A stretch of 64,000 nt of DNA. It comes from Psoroptes ovis (taxonomy: Eukaryota; Arthropoda; Arachnida; Sarcoptiformes; Psoroptidae). Position numbers and translations under genes: made by a program. The stretch spans positions 2,170,001 to 2,234,000 of the forward strand of contig PQWQ01000003.1 in assembly GCA_002943765.1 (NCBI GenBank), read 5' to 3'. Below, piece by piece: positions 13,060 to 24,690 of the stretch. The notes below the pieces were generated by a model. The model was given only the letters and a program-made list of their open reading frames with translations. It was not told where the DNA came from and made no database searches. Numbering within the stretch: the stretch's first letter is position 1; every line of letters begins with the position of its first letter.

Positions 13060-14922
13060 ATGCAAATGAAATCAATAAATAATTTACAAACAATTGCAAA
13101 ATGGTTCAAAAATGGTTGTAATATGACGATGATGATGAGTACAAGTACTACAGCAGATACAGTCTACAATGATGGTGATGATGATAATGATAATAATGAT
13201 TTTAATGATAATAAGAATGAATTAATGATAATAAACAGTAGTTGTAGAAATAATGATAATGGTGATGATGATGATAACAATACTGATAACAATAATAATA
13301 ATAATAATAATGATAATGATGATAATTATTATTATATTCTTGAATGTAATGATATATGTTTATTATCAAAATTATCCGACATTAAATCACAAACATTAAT
13401 GAAACGTGTAGAAAAACAATTGAATAATAATAAATTACTAATGAATAATATTGAATATCGTAAAAAATTCTTATTATCAATTATAAATGAATTCATATTT
13501 GATGGTAGAAAAACATTAGCATTACAATTAATTGATAAAGAAATTTTACATTATACAAATCTAGATTATAATGTTGATGAAAAAATTAAATGTGAATTAT
13601 TATTATATCGTTCATTATGTTATTTCAAACTAAATCAGCCGATTAATGCCATTTTGGATATTTGTTCAATATTAAATGAACTTAAATATTTAAAAATCGA
13701 TAACATACATTATCGATTGATGGAAGAAGTGAGAAAATTTTTAATAAATAATAAATTATCAGATGAACAAATAATTATTGTTGAAAATAATATTCAAATA
13801 ACATTGAGACAAATATTAAAACGATATGATTATGAATTATGTTGTTTGATTCGTAATGAAAAACAGAATAAACAAAAACAATTAACAAAAACATTAACGA
13901 CCATGATCAGTGAACAAAAACAATCAAATAAAATAATGAATGATAATGATTATTTACAAATTTCAACATCAAACAATTCATTTGTTCATTGGCCTAAATT
14001 ACAATATGAACAACAACAAAAACAACAGCCAAAAATACAGCAACAATCATTAGAAATGGTTAAAGAAAATTTTGATGATAAGGATATGAAAATTACATAT
14101 CGTAACATATTGATGTCTACACCAAAATTAATTATAGCTAAACAACAACAACAGCAGGATCAACATCATACAATGCAACAAAATCCTTTGAATTATGATG
14201 AAAAGAATATTGAAAATGAATGTGATAATGATATCAATAGCAATGTTGGCACGAATGTGAAAATTGTTAAACAACAACCACCATTACAATGTCAAACAAT
14301 TAATAATGTTTCAATAACAATTACAGCTGATAATATATTGAATATAACATATAAACTATTATTATCATCATCTAATAATAATAATTATGTCGATAATCGA
14401 ACAATTTGTATTAGGAAAATAATTGATGAAAAAATAATTGATAATATATTTCAATTGAAAGCAATATTGATTGAAAATTTATGTGAAAATTATGATTTAA
14501 GAATTATGAATGATTTATTACAAAAATTTGGTAAAATTTTGCAAATAAAAATTATCAAAGATAATAGTAATAACAATAATGATTCACAAACGATTAATTC
14601 AACTACAAAAAAATTAATAGTCGAATATGATAATGTTGAATCACCGCGTTTATGCATTTCATATTTATCACAATTACATTTGCCAGGTATTTCAGCCAAT
14701 AACTATGATCTTCTCAATGATCATGAACATCAATATTTACAATTAAAATTTTATAAAAGTGAAAATCAAAAAAATATTCGTATTTGTAAACAAAATCAAC
14801 AACGACAATCGAATGAATGTTATTTTTGGCGTACGACCGGTTGTCAAAATAATTCTTGCCATTATTATCATAATCGTTGGTCTAAAGGTGTCGATTATCA
14901 ACAATGGATGCGAAAGCAATAA
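13060..14922 (+). CDS. Putative RNA-binding protein with TPR-like, RRM-like and CCCH zinc-finger segments
   Basis: Uninterrupted frame of 620 residues from the first in-frame ATG (13060); other in-frame ATGs follow at 13066 and 13123, the last with a better context (A at -3). Residues about 30-95 are Asp/Asn/Thr low complexity. Residues about 135-215 form amphipathic helices resembling TPR pairs (LALQLIDKEILHY, LLYRSLCYFKLNQPINAILD). A Gln/Asn-rich middle follows. Residues about 467-565 resemble an RRM: RNP2-like ILIENL, then LLQKFGKILQIKII, then RNP1-like KLIVEYDNVESP, with an Asn insertion. The C-terminus carries a CCCH finger, C-x7-C-x4-C-x3-H, starting at about residue 585 (CYFWRTTGC...SCHYYH). 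TPR plus CCCH recalls ZC3H7, but no ortholog can be named. An RNA-related role is inferred from the domains. No splice sites are needed, so it is an intronless gene or one with only a 5' non-coding exon. An AATAAA lies 108 nt after the stop. Confidence 0.75.
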   Translation: MQMKSINNLQTIAKWFKNGCNMTMMMSTSTTADTVYNDGDDDNDNNDFNDNKNELMIINSSCRNNDNGDDDDNNTDNNNNNNNNDNDDNYYYILECNDICLLSKLSDIKSQTLMKRVEKQLNNNKLLMNNIEYRKKFLLSIINEFIFDGRKTLALQLIDKEILHYTNLDYNVDEKIKCELLLYRSLCYFKLNQPINAILDICSILNELKYLKIDNIHYRLMEEVRKFLINNKLSDEQIIIVENNIQITLRQILKRYDYELCCLIRNEKQNKQKQLTKTLTTMISEQKQSNKIMNDNDYLQISTSNNSFVHWPKLQYEQQQKQQPKIQQQSLEMVKENFDDKDMKITYRNILMSTPKLIIAKQQQQQDQHHTMQQNPLNYDEKNIENECDNDINSNVGTNVKIVKQQPPLQCQTINNVSITITADNILNITYKLLLSSSNNNNYVDNRTICIRKIIDEKIIDNIFQLKAILIENLCENYDLRIMNDLLQKFGKILQIKIIKDNSNNNNDSQTINSTTKKLIVEYDNVESPRLCISYLSQLHLPGISANNYDLLNDHEHQYLQLKFYKSENQKNIRICKQNQQRQSNECYFWRTTGCQNNSCHYYHNRWSKGVDYQQWMRKQ

Positions 14923-16342
14923 TCATTAAAGAAAAATGATCGATTTTCGAATGACTGAATTCCTAAAATTTTCGATTTGAACATTATAATCATCATCATC
15001 ATTCAAACTATTTCAATAATAATTACAGCAATAAAAAATAATGATGATAATAATAATTTTAAAATTCCATAAAATTTGAATTTTCATTCACAAAAAAAAA
15101 ACTTTCGAGATTCTCAGGTTGAGGAGTTGAAAAAAATTCCTTCAAAATCCGAAAATTCTAATAAAATTCAATTCCTTTTCTAACTTCTTCTCGTAAAAAA
15201 AAAATGTGCAGAGCGCATTGAAATCAAATGATTTATTATCAAAAGTTCAAAATGTCGTGACATTTAAAGAAAAAATAGCTCTCTTAAAAAGCTCATCGAA
15301 GCTTATTATCACACTATTTATCTGAATATTATTTGAATATTTCATTTTTTTCAAATATTTCACTTGAAATGAAAATTTTTTAGAAAATGATATTCAAATA
15401 AGGTCTATCATATAAGATTACTACTATTTTCACATCTTATTCTCAAACATAATTCAAAAAAAAAAAAAAAAAAATCCATTAGATTCAATTCCTGCACATA
15501 AGGAATTTAAAATTCACTCAATAAAAAAAAAACGTGAATTTATGTGATGATGAAAATGAATAAATAATAGACCCTCAAAAAACCTGAGATAACAAATTGA
15601 TAGAGAGACGAGAAAAAAATATTGGTAAATCAATGATTATAATAATAGTAATAATAATGACAATAAAACCGACATGAAATTATATATTTTCAATATTTTT
15701 TTCTATTTATTGAGAAAAAAAAATATGAAAATGATCAGTTATGATCAGTTATAAATGGTTATTTTTCGGATGAAAATTTCTATTTTCTGATTCTTCAACT
15801 GTGAAACCAGAAAATTTCAAAATAAATTCATAATAATAACGTTGTTTGCTCGATATGATGGTATATTATTATGTGATAGATATTATTTATTCGGAGATGA
15901 GGATATGTATTAGCATAAAAATGGAAAATTTTGTTTTTTTTCGTTTTTGCAATCCCCAGAGCGCAAAAAAATGATGAAATACTGATGAAAACAAAATATT
16001 GAATCGAGCTTAACCATCAAATTATTTTTTTTTTTTTTTTTTTTTTTTTGATGGTTTAATTTTACTTTTTTTGAGCGAAAAAATTTGAAAATAAAAATTA
16101 CGGCAATGATCATGAATATTCTTACTATTCTTGTTCATTATTCATTGAATGTCTGAATGAATGTAAATCAATCAATAAAATAAGAATATCAAAAAAGAAA
16201 ATGTAAATATATTGTATTGAATGAATTCTGTTTTTTTATTTATATTCTTCCATTCAACTTGATTCTTTCATAAAAATATTTCTCAAGTAAAGAGTTTTAT
16301 TCAATAATGAAGACATCAAAATAAAAACAAATGATTATATTA
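14923..16342. other. Non-coding spacer with 3' end of the CCCH gene
   Basis: Holds the likely 3' UTR of the upstream gene (AATAAA at 15030-15035), poly-A runs near 15460-15475, and a 25-nt poly-T tract at 16025-16049 whose flanks are a 10-bp inverted repeat (AACCATCAAA / TTTGATGGTT). No gene is seen. Confidence 0.6.
15030..15035 (+). promoter_or_regulatory. Candidate polyadenylation signal of the TPR-RRM-CCCH gene
   Basis: AATAAA 108 nt past the stop codon at 14922. Position is plausible; the motif alone is weak evidence in AT-rich DNA. Confidence 0.45.
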
Positions 16343-16427
16343 GGCTGTTCGAAAAAATTGGGCCGAGTTTCACCGATGAAAAACGATTGATTTCAGTTAA
16401 ATCGATACGACAAAACTTTTTGGACAT
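16343..16427. mobile_element. MITE-like palindrome, copy 2 (diverged)
   Basis: Between TA dinucleotides (16341-16342 and 16428-16429) lie about 85 bp. The left end is GGCTGTTCGAAAAAATTGGGCC. The right end, read on the minus strand, is ATGTCCAAAAAGTTTTGTC. The arms are imperfect inverted repeats and resemble other copies of the GGTTGTCC family. It lies only about 210 bp from the mariner remnant. Confidence 0.45.
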
Positions 16428-16640
16428 TAAATAATGATATTGCATCAAGTATTCGTGTATGTGATTGATAATATTAGTACACAGAATGCAGGAATGTATT
16501 GAATGTGTAGAAGCTTTTGAATGAGAGTTAAGAGAAAAATATTTATGATTCAAGTGTACAAATTGTACAAATAGAAACGATAATAATAATCATACATTCA
16601 CAATCCAATTCAATTCATAAACGATACACACAGCAATTTA

Positions 16641-16668
16641 TCAGGTGTACAAATATGAAGTGAGCATT
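16641..16668 (+). repeat. Left terminal inverted repeat of the mariner element
   Basis: 28 bp, the exact reverse complement of 17523-17550. Confidence 0.95.
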
Positions 16669-16889
16669 TTTTTCAGAGAAATTATCTTAAATTTTGAAAC
16701 GAAACGAAAATCAATTCAATTCAAAATACTGTCCATAATTTTCTACACATTTCTACCAGTCTTGAGACAATTTGTGTGCCTACTCAATTGAACCTAGTAT
16801 CTCTAGGACCGAATCAAACAAATTTGACCGATTTTTGACATCTTGATAAGAATCGAGTCCTTGTTCAGCCCATGCATGACCCAGCGATA

Positions 16890-17500
16890 AAAACAAAGAT
16901 TAAACTGATGGGGCCAAGTCCGACGAATACAGCGGGTGCGAAAATTTGGTCCTAGCTAAGCGATTCGATTGTTTTTTGGGCCAGTTTTGTCTAAGTGTGC
17001 TAAAATTAATGTGGTGCATTGCAGTGAAGCAAAATTGCCCTGCCATTACTCCATGACCATTCTGACCTTTTTTCGATTCAAGCATGGTTCAAACTTATCA
17101 GCTGATCTTGGTAACGATTAGTTTTCATTGTTTCACTCAGTTCGAGCCACTCAAGATGCACCACACCCCTTTGGTCCCAGGAAATGCATAGCATGACCTT
17201 CTTCCAGAAACGACCCGATTTTGCAGTTGGGACCATCTTTTTCTGGTTACAGCGGATATGGCATGATGGCCAGAGGCTTTGACCATCATTTGATCGGTGT
17301 CAGCAGCAGTTTGGTTCAAATGAAACGGAAAATTAGCACTTGCCGCAAATGGTCAATTTTCCATGCAAATTTGGTCATCTTTGACATGATGAAAAAGTAT
17401 GACCCGATTTTTCTAATGGAATAATTTTTGACAGAAATGATGGCCAGAAGTCCTAGATTCAAATCCAAAAACAATTTCCCACCCATTTTGACAAATGCAC
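16890..17500 (-). pseudogene. Broken mariner transposase coding region
   Basis: Transposase similarity is spread over at least two reading frames on the minus strand. The segment around 16900-17085 includes the third catalytic motif PLYSSDLAPS. The segment around 17130-17200 encodes the first catalytic block in another frame. In-frame stops separate the pieces. The second catalytic Asp is not present in the readable frame. The limits given are approximate. Confidence 0.8.
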
Positions 17501-17522
17501 CCTCTAGGAACATTTTTATCCT

Positions 17523-17550
17523 AATGCTCACTTCATATTTGTACACCTGA
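17523..17550 (-). repeat. Right terminal inverted repeat of the mariner element
   Basis: 28 bp, the exact reverse complement of 16641-16668, followed by the TA at 17551-17552. Confidence 0.95.
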
Positions 17551-20307
17551 TACAACAAAAAACGGGTAAAAATGAAATATTCATTAATGAACTTTTATTC
17601 GTGAATTGAAAAAAAAATAAGAAATGGAATGTATTGATGTATTCAATGAACGAGAAAAAAGAAATGTTTTTCTTAATATTCTACAATTACACAAAACTCA
17701 ATGATTAATTCATTGATCATTATGTTGATGAATAACATTATTATAATCATCAATAATATTGAACAAAATCATTAATCATCGAAAGAAAATTCATCCAAGT
17801 AATTCCTAATTTTGTTTTCCAATCAACACAATTATATTTTGAGCAGAAAATTTTGGAATCATTTTTGGAAAATGATTGATAATTAATTTTTCAATTAATC
17901 ATTTCATTTCGATGATTTGTCATTGATTAAATAAATAAATGAAAAAAAACATGAATTCATACCCAGAAAATATATGAATCCAATAACATGAAATCAATTT
18001 TTTTTTCAATGAAATATTTCTGTTCATTGAAGAAATATCAATCACATATATTGCGTGTTTATTGTTTATTTCGTATTTTTGATTTTCATTTTTCATTTTA
18101 TGTTCGTTTTTGTTCTGGTGTTTCTAAATTTATTCTTGAAGGTTGAATTTTCGAGAAAAAAAAATAGAAACATATTTCCCGATTTCAATTATAATAATGA
18201 ACCAAGACACACACACACACACACAATTACGCATATATTTTCCAAACACCAGAAAAAAACGAACAATTAATTAAATATCCGCTTTTTGATCCGCATATTC
18301 ATTTTTCAATATTCAATTATTTGATTTTGTTTATTATTTATTCATTTTCAATTTATTTGATTCAAAATTCAATACATTTTATCGAGTAAAATCATCATGC
18401 AGAGAAGAGAAGAAAAAAATCAAGGTAATCAATAATCAATCCATGAAATTAAAAATGACATGTATAAAAAAAAGAATGGGAAAATATGTTTAGTTAGGCA
18501 CACACGAAGGCAAATCAACACACTAAAAATTTATGAACCATGAAATAATCATTTAATTATTTAATCATTGAAAAATATGATCAAATATGCGCTCAAAAAT
18601 GAAGATGAAATCAGCCAGAATCGATGATTATATTGGTGAAAATATCGAAAATTTGAAGGACAAAACCGAGAATATGATCGTTTCTCCATTGTTTGTGCCC
18701 TGGAAAATGTATTGTTTACGATTTCTTCAATGCTTTTACCAATAAAATGCATCAGATCAATTCAGATTTGACCGAGATTTATGAAAAATCATAAAGCACG
18801 ATGAAGACAAAGAAAATTCACATATATGAATTAATATAAAATAAAATTCAAACAAATTCATTCATCATCCATATCATTTATTTTACAGAGGATTGTTATA
18901 CTAAAAAAAATTCGTCAAATTTCAACAACCAAAGCAAAAGCGAAAATAAAAAAATTCAAAAATAATGAAAACATTGAAAATTCATGAATCACAATGAAAA
19001 AAATGGTGAAGAAAATACTTCGAAAATCCGAATGAAATCAAGATTCATACGCGCATAATCATACTAGAAAATTTTGATTTCAATTCTTTGATTTTATCAT
19101 CATCATTTATTTTTCATTTTATCAATATGATATATCATCAGTGTGTAGGTCATTCTGCTGTTCGTGTTATGTGAATATATGTATCGTTACACACTCATCA
19201 ATCATTTTTTTCCATTCTTTTTCTTCTTTCGTTATTTCATTTGAAACAAATAAGCAATTTGAATTTGACAAACACACAACAAATAATTCAAATAATAATA
19301 ATAAATAAGAATTTGGTTAAAGAAATATGGGAAAAAAAAGAAAATTCTTTGAAATGTAAAAAAGCGAATTTTGAAAATTGAATTGCTTTCACAGATATTA
19401 TATTTAATAAAATGCTTGCATTGAAACAATAAGTATTATTATTGAGGATTTCGGGAAAACTTGTGGAAGACTTTTTTCCCACTTTTTGTGGGTCCAAAAA
19501 ATTTAAGAAAAAAATTATAGACCATATATCACCCTTGATAATTCTCAATATGTGATTTGGCAACATTATTTCAATTTAATTCATTTGTTTCAATGCTGAA
19601 GAGGAAAAAAATTGAATGGAATAAATAATGATAGAGTTATAATTTTTTGAAATAAGTTTAATAAATTTGAAACAAAAAAAGTTTTTTTTGATTGAAAATA
19701 GTTTTAAAAATCGTTTGAAAAACTTTGGTCAATCGTGAATCATGTAATTTCCATTTTTTCTCCGATAATAATGATTGATTGTGGAATCGAGGCGATTTGA
19801 AACAATTTTTCACAAATTTTGCCAAGAAAAAAAATTGAAATTGGAATCCAGAATTGAACTTTTTTGAAAATTATAATCTATTTTTAAAAAATGATACATT
19901 TTCAAATCACTCTTATCATTTTTTTCGCATTCAAAATTTCTCATTTCGCTCCAACAATTAACAAATTAAAGAATTGAAATTCAACTTTCAAATATTCAAA
20001 AATTTTCCATTCATTTCCATTTGATTTTTCATTTTTTTTTCGTTTTTGTGTTGACAAATTGTGAATTTTTCAAATAAGAAATTGAAAAATTTTGAATAAT
20101 TATTACGAATACATCATACGAAATCATTGAAATGTTATTTGTGCCAGAATTAGGAAAAAATGAAATGAAAAGATATCAGAATCAGAAATCAAAATCATTC
20201 ATTGTTTATTTATTCATTTATTTTTCTCGCTCATTCCGAGTTATGAACCATAAAATCATTTCATCCATAAAATGAAACAAAAAACGGAAAAACAAACATT
20301 TGATTCA

Positions 20308-20333
20308 TTTTTTTTTTTTTTTTTTTTTTTTTT
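20308..20333. repeat. Poly-T tract (26 nt)
   Basis: Uninterrupted T run. Simple sequence. Confidence 0.9.
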
Positions 20334-21502
20334 GAATTTCATAGGAGGAAAGCCAATTGGGATTTTTTTGTTTTGTTTAATTCCCTCATTTAGGGGTTCA
20401 TATTCCAATGGTATTTTCAATAGTTGCTGCTGCAACTATGTGTTTTTTCTTTGAAATTTTCCATTGAAAAAACACACACACACACCAAGTCAAATAATTG
20501 AATCAATGTGATATTGAATTTTTGGTTGCAGAAAAAAAAGAAAAAAATTAAAATAAATTAAAATATAAAATAATGCGAAATGCAAATACCATAAAATTAT
20601 AATAATGAAACGTTGCATAATTGTAATTATTTTTCCTCAAATAAAGAATTCTGGGTTCAGTATTATTCATTTAAATTTTTCTAAATTCTTAATGCAATTC
20701 AATAAGAGTGAATCGAGACTCGATTGATTCTTATTCCTGATTAAAAGTTTCAATTTTTTTTTTATTTTATTTCTATTTCCAAAATATAGTTTTAATGATT
20801 TTTTTCTTCCCATTTTTGTTTATAAGTATAATAAGTATTCTTGTTTGTCTTGTATTGTATTGTATTTTTCGCACAAAATATCTATTCATCAGCGATATAT
20901 ACCAAGAAACACTGGAAATGCGCATATACTTCTACGACGAAGTGACAAAAAAAAAAAAAAAAAAAAAATTTAAAGACCCAGAATCTATTCATTCGTATAT
21001 TTTCGTATTCCGTTTTACTGTATATTCATTTGATTCAATGTGTGAATGTACACAGAGAGAGAGAGAGAGTTGATGATGAAAATATCAATAATTGTTGACA
21101 AATAAATAAAATAAATACGATTGGTGTACGATACGATAGACTTGTATACGATATTCATATCTAGTTTTTTTTCAATTTTATGTAATTTTATACATTTATA
21201 TAAGTGTGTGTGTATGTGATAGTCGATGATGATGATGATAAGAGCAGATACCATCTTAAAAGCAATAATTATTATTCACTATTATTATTGTGTCAATATT
21301 AACTGTGAGAAAGTTGCCAAAATAGAAAAAAAAATGGCCAAAAAAGAGTGTCAGAAGCAGTAATAATACTAAATAATGCGAATATTGAATACTGCGAAAA
21401 AGAAATACTGAATCAGCATCTATCTAATTTCTAAATGAATTTGAGAATTGAAAAAAAAATTTCTCGAATTGAATCTGGATTTGAAATGAATCGATATTTT
21501 TT

Positions 21503-21505
<3 letters not shown>

Positions 21506-21547
<42 letters not shown>
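21506..21547. repeat. Poly-T tract (42 nt)
   Basis: The longest homopolymer in the window. It could be a minus-strand poly-A tail of a retroposed sequence, but the adjacent DNA does not resemble any gene and no target duplication was recognised. Confidence 0.85.
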
Positions 21548-21548
<1 letters not shown>

Positions 21549-24500
21549 ATAAATAAATAAATAGACGAAAATAAAAAAATTGTAATTCATTTCAAGTAGG
21601 ACAAATGAACGAATAGATGAATGAATAAATAAAATAAAATAAACACATTTTTCCATTTAAAATAAAAAAATGCTAAATCACTGAAATGAAGAAGGAATTG
21701 AATTTTTTTTTTTTTTTGCAAGTTTCAATAAGCGAAAAAAGAACCCACACACATCTAAATACTCAAAAATAAATACAAATTATTCCCTGATCATCATCAT
21801 CATCATCATTGTTTTAATGATTTTATTCATTCATTTTTTGGATTCATTTCTAAGAATCTGGGAATCTGGATGGAAGAGTATAGAATTGGGGGAAAAATTC
21901 AATTTAAAAATTTTGAATCAATAAGAAATAAGAAAAAATAAGAATAAATGTCAATGGTCAGATCGAATCGGATTTTTATAATTTGGAACAACTTTATTTG
22001 TCGCCACTTGGCCATTCTAGCATTGAACATGGTCCCAATATTCGGTTGAAAAACTTGAATGCAAACACAAAATATTTATAAACAAAGTTATAATGAATTC
22101 ATTGTAGTTCAAACACACTGACACAAACAGCAGAATTGAAATAGGAAGAAAATTCTGAATTCACAATTCGTTGTGAACAGAATGATTAATGAATTGTGAT
22201 GAAGTTTTTTGAAAGAAAATTGGCTATAGACACACACACACACCACACGCACACACAGCGATGATCATCATTCTTGAAAATGGTGTTCAATTTATTGATT
22301 CATTTCTCGAATTGAAGATCGGGGATAACAAATAAAAAAAAATATAATCATCATCATTGATTTTGATGGTGATTAGACAAAAATAATAATACAAAAAAAA
22401 ATCGAGATAAAAAATAATGATCGAATACGATTTTCTTGATTTTTCGGATGAAATATGGGATTTTTTTCATTCTCCTCTGGTCTTTCTTTTAATAATCAAT
22501 GTATTTCGAGTGTTTGTTGTTGGCGATGATGGTGATGATGATCGTATCGTTCGCTTCGGCATTTTATTTTGGAGACAAACAACAACAAATGAAAACAAAT
22601 GAAATGAAATAATGAATAATGAATAACAATATAAAATAATGATAATAACAAAGATGATGTTTAATAATAATAATAATGATTATCATTATCATTATTAATA
22701 TTATTATTTAAAAATAAGAAGACGAGTAGTTGATTTTCTTCATCGATATTCGACATTTTCATTCATTGATATATCATTTTTCCTTGAAAAATAAAAAATA
22801 AAAATAAGAAAGGAACAACAACTACAAGCAGCACTCCACAAAAAGCTTTGCCAATGTGAATCAATAAATATAAATAAATTTCAATCATTATTTTCACATT
22901 GATCGATCATTGTTTGAAATTTGGGTCGATTTCATTTATTCATATTCTCTTCTCTTTTTTCTCTCTTTATTTCTTATTCGTTCGTGCTTAAACTTCAATT
23001 TCAAGAATTTTCAAGAAATTGAAAATCGAGAAATTTGAATTTAAATTTCAAATCAATTTATGTGAAGCGAATAAATTTATATCAATATATCTAAAATGAA
23101 AGGAAAAACAAATTTATACATCGACGATGCTGCAAAATAGGAAAAAATATTAAACAAAAACAATAACAATGAATCTTAATAATACTGGGCGAAAAAAAAA
23201 ATTATTCCAAGTTCTTCTTTTTCTTCGCCATCTTCGTGGAAACATTTGGCGACCAAAAAACCTCGAGGACTTTGAATGAAAATTCTGAACCCAGTTCGCT
23301 TTGAGAGGTTTCATCGTGAAAATTACAGATCCATGGCCAATAATATTTAAAAACATTGAAATTGAATCAAAATTAAAATAATTCATATTAGTAAGTCGTT
23401 TATTGATTATCTTTCGAATGAGAGAAGAAATTGGACATTCATATGAATAAAATTCATTAGTTAATTTCATTAATCGTTCCCTCATTTTCTTATTGATTTT
23501 ATTAATGTTGTTTTGCTGCTGCAAGTTGCGTGAAAATTTTCACATGAAAAATTTTTTAAAAAAATGCCAACAAAAATTTATGAAAAATGAAAATTCAAAT
23601 AAAACATTTTTGATTGTATTATTTCGTGCATTTCGTGTTTGTTTGTCAACCGTCGCTGCTGCTGATACTGCTGTTGTTGTTGTTGTTTGATTCCCTTGTC
23701 ATTTAAATGCGGAAAAAAACTTTTCATTTTTCAAATTTTTTTTTAGGTTTTCAGGCTCTTCATTTAACCATAAATGAAGCATCATCATATTTGTTGATGT
23801 TTGAGCTTATGGTATGTTGTGTATCATAGCACCATGCACACAAGCATACTTGATGTCAATGAAATTTCAACAAAAACAAAAATTTCAAATGATTGTTGTT
23901 TGCATAATTCTGGTCGAATGAAATGTATCAAAAAAAATTTTGAAAAAGAAAATTCCACTTGGATTCAAAGGATTTCATAAATTTCTTTTCCACCATTATT
24001 ACTCTTGGTTATGGTGAAAAAGAAAAATTTCATTTTTTCAGATGGAAATTTCATTTGATTTTTGTTAAATGAGATCATGCAAAAAAAACTGCTGATAAAG
24101 GCACAGAAACTGATGAAACAATTTGATGGTATTCAAAGGGTTATTATTATTATAAATGAAAAAAACGGAAGCAAATTATTAGTTTCACTCACTTTTCAAT
24201 CTTTTATTTTTGCGATTCAATTTCGTATTTGTCAAAAAAGAAAAATTATGAGGGAAGTGAAAATTTGAAACTTTAAAAAAAACGTATGAATGAGAGAGCG
24301 AGAAAGAGTGGGAAGAAATGTTGACTTCACTGCCATAATTCATTTATAATAATCACATCAATTTTTCGATTGTGTGTGTGTGAGAAAAATGTTTCAGTTT
24401 TTCAAAGTTGTTTTGTTTTCAATCATTTTATATTATTTTATTTCACCATTTCTGAATCAATTTTTCATAAAGTTTTTTTCGTATTATTCTCTACGAATTC

Positions 24501-24609
24501 ATGACAACAATTCAATTCAATTCAATTATATAACCATTTTTATTTTTTTTTTTGATGGTTTGAATTCTTTCAGTTATTTTCTTTTCTTGTTTCCCATTAT
24601 AAACTTGTA

Positions 24610-24690
24610 AGGGTTTGTCCAGAAAGTTTTTGCCGATTTTCCATGGGCATTTTCATTGATTCAACCAACACAAATTTTCCGGACAAACCA
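24610..24690. mobile_element. MITE-like palindrome, copy 3 (81 bp, TA-flanked)
   Basis: Flanked by TA (24608-24609 and 24691-24692). The left end is AGGGTTTGTCCAGAAAGTTT; the right end on the minus strand is TGGTTTGTCCGGAAAATTTG. The centre contains TTTTCCATGGGCATTTTCATTGA, which is shared in part with copies near 36.5 and 48.2 kb. Length, TA duplication and terminal repeats fit a mariner-derived MITE. Confidence 0.7.

Larger units (their letters stand above)
16641..17550 (-). mobile_element. Decayed mariner-type transposon with intact terminal inverted repeats
   Basis: The ends are perfect 28-bp inverted repeats (16641-16668 and 17523-17550, starting TCAGGTGTACAAATATGAAG), flanked by the dinucleotide TA on both sides (16639-16640 and 17551-17552), the target duplication expected of Tc1/mariner elements. 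The interior, read on the minus strand, encodes fragments of a mariner transposase in several frames: an N-terminal SIRKIG-like piece, the first catalytic block (SWDQRGVVHLEWLEL), the region of the second catalytic block (HCNAPH where HDNAxPH is expected, so the Asp is apparently lost) and the third block (HPLYSSDLAPS). Frameshifts and stops break the frame. At 910 bp it is shorter than the usual ~1.3 kb. It is non-autonomous; the perfect ends suggest it could have been moved in trans. Confidence 0.93.

Noticed and set aside
16025..16049. Poly-T tract with flanking inverted repeat as a transposon
   Set aside because: Flanks pair over only 10 bp, there is no target duplication and no related copy in the window; likely simple-sequence expansion.
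23150..23524. 124-codon minus-strand ORF near 23.3 kb
   Set aside because: Somewhat more complex than its neighbours, but no recognisable domain, no splice-site support and the composition drifts to Arg/Trp/Phe without pattern.
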